From Xestospongia bergquistia (lineage: Eukaryota; Porifera; Demospongiae; Haplosclerida; Petrosiidae): a stretch of DNA of 64,000 nucleotides. Both the position numbers and the translations under genes were made by a program. Every line of letters starts with the position of its first letter. The stretch's first letter is position 1. The notes beneath the pieces are model-generated. The model was not told the DNA's origin. It saw only the letters and a program-made list of their open reading frames with translations, and searched no databases. The stretch is from NCBI GenBank assembly GCA_963965975.1, contig OZ014412.1, positions 9,219,849-9,283,848 of the forward strand, given 5' to 3'. Shown in pieces: positions 56,413-64,000 of this stretch.

Positions 56413-59400
56413 TCAGTTAATGATGATGGCTATCAGGGACAAGACAAGTGAAGCAAACACTCCAACTACAAGAGATCCTGCTCCACTTGGTGAGAATGAG
56501 TCAGGACACTCCAATGTTTTATTGGGTTCATTGTATGGACAATTGACGGAAGGAATTTTACCACTTGTTAAGTTATATAATTGCTAGAGTATATAAGATA
56601 TATATGAATAAAAGTAAGTAGAGTTATATAAGCTCCATATTTGCATTATCAATTGAGAACTAGTGCTTAATCTAAGAGACTATTCTCTCATATTGGCAAT
56701 GTTGCTACTAATGAAGAATTTTTGTTGGTCATTATATACATAGTAAAATTTACATGCTAATTAAACATTAAAATAGATTTCTCATTTACCCCATTGCCAT
56801 ATATATCTGATGTAAAACTACAGTAAGAAAACTGGTCTGAGTTTAAAAGTGATGATTCTAAACCATTGATCTGATTATGAGTCCAGTCAAGTCTGTTGAA
56901 AGTCTCATTTACTGTTCTGTGATTAATTCCTCTTTGAGGCAAAGAAGCAAAGTATCCTTGTAGAGCTGGTCTATATGTATTAAAATGATAATTATACAAT
57001 ATTGTAGGTTATCTTACGGAACATCGTTTACAATAAATGAAGTAAAGCTTCGAGGACCAGGACCACTAAGACAGTTTGAGATATTACTACGTGGATAGTA
57101 GATTGGAAATGATAAACACATTTCTTCTCTAGTACTCTCTCCTCCCTATATATTGATATAAAGTGCTAGAGTGTCAAAAACCAAATACTCTAAGCAAAAC
57201 TTACCAAAGAGACTCCAGTACGAGCCCTACTATCATAGGTACAAACAACTATTAGCATATCACCCTGTTAAAGAAGGAAGTTAGGATTTATCTACAGTTT
57301 TAGAATTACAGCTAACAAAGAATGATATACTAACAAGTATGTGATTACAATCCCTTACTGGTTTGACAATCACTTCATCAATGTGAACAGTCTGTTGGAA
57401 ATTAAAGTCATAGTGAAGATTTTTATCAATTGGCTTCAACTCTTCAATCTGTTTTCCATCACGGCATTGTTCAGTGCGTCTTAAATGTAGAAGTTCAATT
57501 TTTGTACCTATAAACATACTAACAATAACTACCGAAAACAACTACCACACAATGGGAATATTCAAGGTAGTAATTTTTATGATTTGCTTCTGAAAATGTA
57601 ACCAACAAAAACATTTTTTTTTTTTTTTTTTTATTGTGTCAACATGACTGTCACAGATTACTATCTGGACTTAGTTATTAACATGTTGTTAAACCAAAGA
57701 AAGTCTACTTATGGACAAAAAGATGAATGCTGATGCATTATATGCACTCAAATGTAAAAATGAGATTACAAAACTAAAGGAAAAGTTAACAATTTACTGA
57801 AAACAACATATTTAAATTATTAATAAGCACCACTTAACATACTAATTAACATGGAAAACTTGAATATATTTAAAGAAAAGAGTACCACAACAAAGAAAGA
57901 ACCTACCAGAAACAAATGATTAACTAAACCAAAAATACAATATTAATGTATGTACTTTATTAAATCAATTAACTGTTGGGCTTGAGCCCTTACAATGACC
58001 ACAGATGGTAAATTTTAAATAAAAATAGTTTCTCTATTATAATATACACTATATCATTAATAGTAGAGTACACTCTAGTATTAATGATATGATAAGGGAA
58101 AGTAGTTCTTCCTGTTGAGTAATACAAGTATAAAATATATTCTTATCTTAACTAAATATAATTAGCATTGTTAGTAAATTTATGTAATACTTACCCAGTA
58201 GATGAGTATGTAAAGTATTGGCAAAGATGCGAATGCCTTCTGGAGGAAAATGCTGACAAAGAAGAAAAATAACAAAATTTGTAATACACAGTCTACAAAA
58301 TTGGTATTTGTATATTAATTGAATAAGAATCCATTACAGAGAATATTATTTAGAGTTAGTTCTAGATGGTTAGATGCAGAAATAGTTTTTTGACTAACTA
58401 GAACAATTAACATAAACAAACAACATTCAATGATATAGAAGTAATCATTCTTATATTTTTTTTACTTGAGTACATGATGGAGAACAATATCCATAAACAG
58501 TATAGTTTTCAGCTTTTGGAGGTATAATCATCAGTGGAGACACAAAATGTCCAATTTCCATTATACCAGCATCATATTGACGTGGTGTATCAATGTAATA
58601 GAATGTCATACCAGAACTATCAACAACACCTGAGAATGAGAGAGAGAGAGGAGGGGGAGGGAGGGAGGGAGGTAGAGAGAGATATCAGTTACTACTCCAA
58701 ATTCTTATATGCACTATAATATGATATTATTGTTACTCCACATAATCATGTGATTTTATTACATAATCGTGTTAGATATTATTACATAACATCATGATAA
58801 TCATCAAATAATCATGTGAGATAAACTCAGATATTACATGTGAGACATGATTTATATCTCACATGTCTCACATGACTTATGTCATATAAATCACATGACA
58901 TAAGTCATGTGAGACATGAAGTCATCTAATAATAGTAAATATAATTCTCACTTGACACTCTATGTGGGTTATCATAATCATGTGAGATAAACTCAGATAT
59001 TACATGTGAGATATAAATCACGTGAGTTACTATGACACAAGTCATGTGAGACATGAAGTCATAGTAAAATCTAATAATAGTAAATATAATTCTCACCTGA
59101 CACTCTATGTGGGTTATCATAATGCATTTGAATAACAGCATAGCGATAATTATTACCTCCAATAGGGAAGGCAATATTATGTGGATAGACGAAGTCCTAA
59201 AACAAATTAATGAGATGTATATTGTTAGATAAAGTAAATATAAATCACTATTATTTTATACATGACTGTCTGTCTTATTATAAAAACATTTTGTCAGGAT
59301 TATACATAGTTATTCAAAAATATAATTATATGATTCTATTTGATTCCTCAATTTCCATGTGAATCTGGTTTAACTCACTAAAATTGCTGCATAATAAAAA

Positions 59401-61112
59401 CTTACCTCACCTCCTACAGCCCAAGCACCAATTAGTAGCCCAGAAAAACAATTGCTCAAACTTTCATCAACATCATGACATGGACCATCTGGTGCAGTAG
59501 TATTGAGTTCATCACAGAGATAGATCAACATGTGATGGACATGTGCTTCGTTCCCTTCATCAACAAGTGGTGACGCCTGAAGTACAATGAGAAATACATG
59601 AAGAACTTGTTGATAACATTTAATTAGGAACTATAATACTATTAACAGTTATTATAAAAACACTGGTAACTGTCTACAGACTGCATTTATCCTCCTCTGG
59701 CTAAAATTGGTTGGGTTTAATCCATGGCTTTATATATGCATAAGTTCATGATGACAAGTTAAGCCTATATGAACACTAGTTATTATATTATGTCATGACA
59801 ATTTATGATAGTAATGATTTAGCAGCAAAGATGAATGCTGATTTTAGACCTTGATTATGTAATGCTCCCTATCCTGAACAAATTGTGGGAGCTCAAATCC
59901 AGCACACCAGTAGGTAGTATCCACACTAGGAATAGTCACCTAAATAATAAATTGATAGAATAAAGTCTGTATATCTGGATACATTTCAAATATTTATATA
60001 TTTAAATTTTGTATGAGATGTTAGCAATCTTTAGATCTTAGGTAGTTAAAGAAGCACATGACCACACAATTATATGTACCTGGTCTACAGCAAGAGTAAA
60101 GGATTGAGTTCCTGGTGGATCACTAGGTGGATTTAGTAGACCTCCAAGTAAGTTAACACTTCTTGATCCTTTATAATCATGAGCAGTAAATGTTCCTTCA
60201 GCTCCATTAGGAGGATCTTCTTCTTTAAAGCTCCACACAATACGAGATGTACCAGTCTATTATAAACAGTGATTATGATGACAGTATGAAAGCTAAGAGA
60301 TACTACACTGATATTTGTATAATAGAAGTAGACACTTTCTATGCTCTATTTGAGCAGCTCTATATTATTTGGGGAATTTTATGTGATGATTGTCTAACTA
60401 TAGAGGTTAATTATTGTGATGAGAATATTCTAAGTGCATATTTTGAATGGAAACCACTGAAGTTGACCAATTTGATATTCACACTATGTAATATTAGTAA
60501 AGGTATGTTACAATGTACAACATGTGACAGTAATTGAACCTAACACTATCATAAGAGCATGTTAATACACTCACTTTATCAATATTTAGATCTTCATTAT
60601 TTGGATCACATGAAGTGTAGTTTCTAGTAAATTCAAGTGTAGTGTGGCCATTACTCTCTTCAGAATTAGTCAGTATCCAGTCTTGACTTTCATCAATTGG
60701 AGGAGTTGAACGTTGGACAGCAAAGCGATCCTATAACATAAAACAATTATGATAATTCCTTGATACACTGATAAATAATTATCATTAATACTTTATTTAT
60801 TACAAAATCCATTTAGTCTATATGAATGATTCAACTTACATTAAAGTAACCACGACCATCTTGCACCCATCCAATCACCACATCAGATCCAGGCATTTGT
60901 CCATTAGGAGAGAGACCAAAACCGACCCAACCTGTAGTCCGGACTCTAACTGCAAAAGAAATGTTCTGCAGTTGTGGGTTGTAGGTCCAGTAGAGAGTAT
61001 ATCTCTCATGGAGAGTCAAGTTAAACTGATACTTATCAGTCAAGTCATGATCAGACAAGCAAGATGGAACAATGAAAAGAAGGATAGCCAAATAAAACAA
61101 CCAGGTAGCCAT
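56413..61112 (-). CDS. MOXD1/DBH-like copper monooxygenase, copy C
   Basis: 13 exons (minus): 60840-61112, 60575-60730, 60080-60256, 59850-59939, 59406-59576, 59097-59196, 58466-58629, 58195-58252, 57359-57507, 57205-57264, 57018-57145, 56790-56970, 56413-56583; 1878 nt, 625 aa (one codon shorter than A and B, in exon 13). Frame, splice sites and all six copper ligands are intact. Differences include LTDKYQF, GAWAVGGE, QDREHYIIK and LSGPGPR. Promoter with TATA box as in copy A. Intron 2 has a different central sequence (about 60270-60545) from A and B, and intron 6 contains a duplicated 5' piece of exon 6. The gene lies between two inverted 0.75-kb repeats. Confidence 0.92.
58790..59096. repeat. 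CATGTGAG-rich repeats with a partial exon 6 duplicate
   Basis: The motif CATGTGAG or its complement recurs about ten times, including a palindromic cluster at about 58840-58915. A tandem copy of ~150 bp contains a donor-side piece of exon 6 (58950-58980: TGACACTCTATGTGGGTTATCATAATC) that breaks off and returns to the intron motif. The true exon 6 follows at 59097. Confidence 0.75.
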
Positions 61113-61148
61113 AACTGGAATTATATATTAGTGCAGACAGAAAATACT

Positions 61149-61158
61149 GCTTTATATA
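61149..61158 (-). promoter_or_regulatory. TATA box of monooxygenase copy C
   Basis: CTATATAAAG on the minus strand, ~37-46 nt before the ATG, conserved with copy A. Confidence 0.5.
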
Positions 61159-61288
61159 GCCTGACGCACGAGGGATGTAGACCACATGCCCAACGAATAC
61201 CTATAAATGCAACCATCCTATAATACGGAAGTAGAGCCTAGAAGTGGGATTAGGGTGGCGGAAGTCAGAAGCCAAATAAATTTTATTT

Positions 61289-61470
61289 AGGTTTATATCT
61301 TAAAATACTATTATTTACGTTACCTCCTATATACCAACAAATGCACCACAAATGCAAAAGTCTTTTGTCTGTGGGATGTGGTCTGCTGGGGACAAAGTCA
61401 TGCCTTGTGTAGGTCTGTGAAGGTCTATGTAATTTTTTAATCATATGTTTACTGTGTTTGGATTTTTTTA
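61289..61470. repeat. Repeat of the retroelement flank
   Basis: Near-identical to 39606-39780, joined here directly to the upstream flank of copy C. From 61471 to 62156 the DNA is unique in this window with no recognised gene. Confidence 0.8.
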
Positions 61471-62156
61471 ATTAGTGTAATTATGTGTTAATTGGTGCTA
61501 ATGTCCAGCTCATTTCTTTTTATGTATGAATAGCTTTTTGTTTTGTTTTGTTATTATTATTACTTGTCTTTACTTAGTCTTTTGTTGTATCCTACCTATT
61601 TAGACTGTGTTATAAAGTGTATGGAAGATATAATTGGTTGTGTTCTTTTATGAAGAAAATCTTTTTGACAAGTTTTACTTGGGCTGTTACAAGGTCAGGA
61701 ACCTAGATTACATAGAGACTGACTGGCTTTTCAACGGAGAATGACAAAGAAAGGCTGTCTATCTTTCTTATTTTATTAATTTCCACCACAGGTTCTAATC
61801 TATAATGACCACTAGTGGCCAGAGTGACTAGAAAAAGGTTGCTTAATCCTTAGCATTTGTTGGATCTGGGAGTTGTCATTTCAAAAACTGCTACAACCCC
61901 ATCGAGCAGTTAAAGTTCTAGTTCAAAGCTGCTAAAATGAGGTTGTCTTACAGATCCTTTAAAAGGTCTAAATAACTGTACTGTCCATATCTTTCATACT
62001 GAAAGTATCCTATCATTATGGAGAAGTAACTTAGCTATTTACAGTATATTCTTTCCACTCTGCCTATGTTATGTTCTTAAGTTTGCTTCCACGGACAAAA
62101 TTAAATCTACTTTTAATGAAGAAATAACATTGCAATAGTGGTGTGTCATTTTAACA

Positions 62157-62903
62157 CATGTTGTATTGGTTTCCTTATATTAATTTATTACTTGTCTAAA
62201 CTAATTCTTTTAAACACTATGTACATTCCATAACATGGATTCTAATTATGAAATTTTATTCCATATATGGCTATATGCTAGATATGTAGTTAGTTAATGT
62301 ATGGTAGTACATTAAGTACATATTTGATATTAATTAGAAAGTACTTGCATGTATGCAAACAGCTGCTGGAGTCCTTTCTCTTTGTTTTGTCTGTTCTCTT
62401 GACTACACTTGTACACATCTAGCTAATGATATGAAAATTACTGGGAACGGCTGTATATTTAATATAATGGTTTAATTAATGTTTATGAAAAGACTCTTTA
62501 ATCTGACTGTGTCATCAGATCATATCGAGGCTTTGTCATCTCATGTATTGGTATCATTATATATTGTGGATGTTACTTTGAATTGGTTTTATGATATATT
62601 TAAACCACTTGTATTAGAAGATGATACTGGTATCATTCTGACCTTTATACTAGCTTAACCATTAGTGCCGGTCTTGTCTTATATCATATTGATACCATTC
62701 AATGAACATATGATGATGATAACAGAAGAGGTTGACAAATACAAGGAGTTATCATCAGTTAGTAGTTGTTACTTTGTCTGTTCATTGATAATAACATTTA
62801 TATTTGATGTTTATATACTCAAGTATGTCATATGCTTTTATCATTATCATTACTATATTTATCAAGTACATATATATAGTATTAAAACATGTAATTACAA
62901 TTA
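62157..62903 (+). repeat. Inverted duplication, right arm
   Basis: Partner of 53700-54446 in opposite orientation. Ends just before the 3' flank of monooxygenase copy D. Confidence 0.88.
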
Positions 62904-63170
62904 ATATAAAATTGAAAGATTTATCATTACAATTTGTACTGTTTTGCCATTATAATAATTAATTTGATGGCTATCCATATAATAATAGATCAGAACTAGC
63001 TGGATGAAGCAGTAGTATCACTCTTTGTAACCATTGACAATTTTACATAAATTATGACATAAGAAAGTAAGAAATATTCATCAAAAAAGAATTACCACAT
63101 ATCAAAACTAAAAATTAGAGCACAAATAACTAAGTAACAAACACTTCACACATACAGCATTAGAATCAGT

Positions 63171-64000
63171 TCAGTTTATGATGAAGGTTATCAGGGACAA
63201 GACAAATGAAGCAGACACTCCAACTACAAGAGATCCTGCTCCACTTGGTGTCATCAATGAGTCAGGACACTCCAATGTTTTATTGGGTTCATTGTATGGA
63301 CAATTGATGGAAGGAAGTTTACCATATGTATAGTTATATAATTGCTAAAGATATATTAAGAATAAAAGTAAGTAGAGTTATATACACACTATAATTTTGC
63401 ATTTAAAATGAATTGAGAACTGTTGCTCTGATCTCATAATAACAATATCGCTACTAGCAAAGAATTTTTGTTGGTCATTATATAGATATAGTAAAATTTA
63501 CATGCTAATAGAACATTAAAATATATCTCACATTTACCCCATTGCCATATATATCTGCTGTGAAACTACAGAAAGAAACCTGTTCTGAGTTTAGAAGTGA
63601 TGATTCTAAACCATTGATCTGATCAGGAGTCCAGTCAAGTCTGTTGAAAGTCTCAGCTATTGTTTGACTATTGATCCCTCTTTGAGGCAAAGAAGCAAAG
63701 TATCCTTGTAGAGCTGGCCTATATGTATAAAAGTTATAATTATACAAGATTGTAGGGTATCTTACGGAACATCATTTATAACAAATGAAGTAAAGCTTTT
63801 AGCACCAGGACCACTAACACAATTTGAGATATTACTACGTGGATAGTAGATTGGAAATGATAAGCACATTTCTTCTCTAGTACTATCTCCTCCCTATATA
63901 TATATATATAAGTAAAACAAAGTGTTAATATAATGATAATTAATATAGACACATACCAAAGTGACTCCACTGCGACTCTGACTATTATAGGTACAAGCAA
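63171..64000 (-). CDS. MOXD1/DBH-like copper monooxygenase, copy D (3' part; runs off the window)
   Basis: Exons 13 (63171-63344), 12 (63538-63718), 11 (63766-63893) and part of 10 (from 63957) are visible with intact splice sites and frame. Exon 11 keeps the Met ligand region. It is the most diverged of the four copies (e.g. YNFYTYRPAL, SQTIAETFN, EQVSFCSF). The 5' exons lie beyond 64000, so completeness cannot be judged. Confidence 0.85.

Noticed and set aside
60247..60537. 96-codon plus-strand frame in intron 2 of monooxygenase copy C
   Set aside because: It starts inside exon 3 on the opposite strand and has no family resemblance; probably chance within a replaced intron segment.

Overview
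This window is AT-rich eukaryotic nuclear DNA from an animal. The genes have short GT..AG introns of mostly 45-150 bp, and intergenic gaps are small. The gene content (GRB2-type SH3-SH2-SH3 adaptor, cytosolic leucyl-tRNA synthetase, ABCB6-type half transporter, MOXD1/DBH-type copper monooxygenase, TKL-like kinase) is metazoan. The compactness, AT-richness and many small inverted-repeat elements suggest a sponge or another early-branching invertebrate. That taxonomic guess is an inference; no sequence search was run.

Left part (1-18 kb): an intronless SLC25 mitochondrial carrier (minus) lies head-to-head with a complete 32-exon cytosolic leucyl-tRNA synthetase gene (plus). A non-coding stretch with three diverged ~0.9 kb direct repeats follows. 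Next come a 4-exon flavin amine/L-amino-acid oxidase gene (minus) and a decayed kinase/coiled-coil exon relic.

Middle (18-33 kb): two full ABCB6-like genes point away from each other (minus 18.1-21.3 kb; plus 28.0-33.3 kb). Between them lie an intronless, divergent GRB2-like adaptor gene and an unusual gene. In that gene the seven exons of a protein-L-isoaspartate O-methyltransferase (PCMT) splice in frame onto a large exon encoding a coiled coil and a protein kinase domain (predicted 632 aa). The two ABC genes are near-identical at both ends and diverged in the middle, which suggests gene conversion.

Right part (33-64 kb): a young tandem segmental duplication. The repeated unit is the 3' part of the ABC gene (plus) converging on a 13-exon MOXD1/DBH-like copper monooxygenase gene (minus). 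There are three complete monooxygenase copies (A 33.8-38.5 kb, B 45.3-51.0 kb, C 56.4-61.1 kb), a fourth running off the right edge (D, from 63.2 kb), one 5'-truncated ABC copy with an intact nucleotide-binding domain, and several exon relics of both genes. All the complete copies keep the six expected copper ligands. The array is marked by mobile DNA: a non-autonomous MULE with a 9-bp target duplication inside an intron of copy B, a decayed hAT (DUF4371) element that begins 2 bp upstream of copy B's start codon, reverse-transcriptase fragments, small TA-flanked MITEs, a ~0.75 kb inverted duplication flanking the copy C segment, and a 67-bp near-perfect palindrome at one of its edges.

Multiexon coordinates were derived by hand from splice signals, reading frame and similarity to known protein families. 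In each complete gene the summed coding length is a multiple of three.
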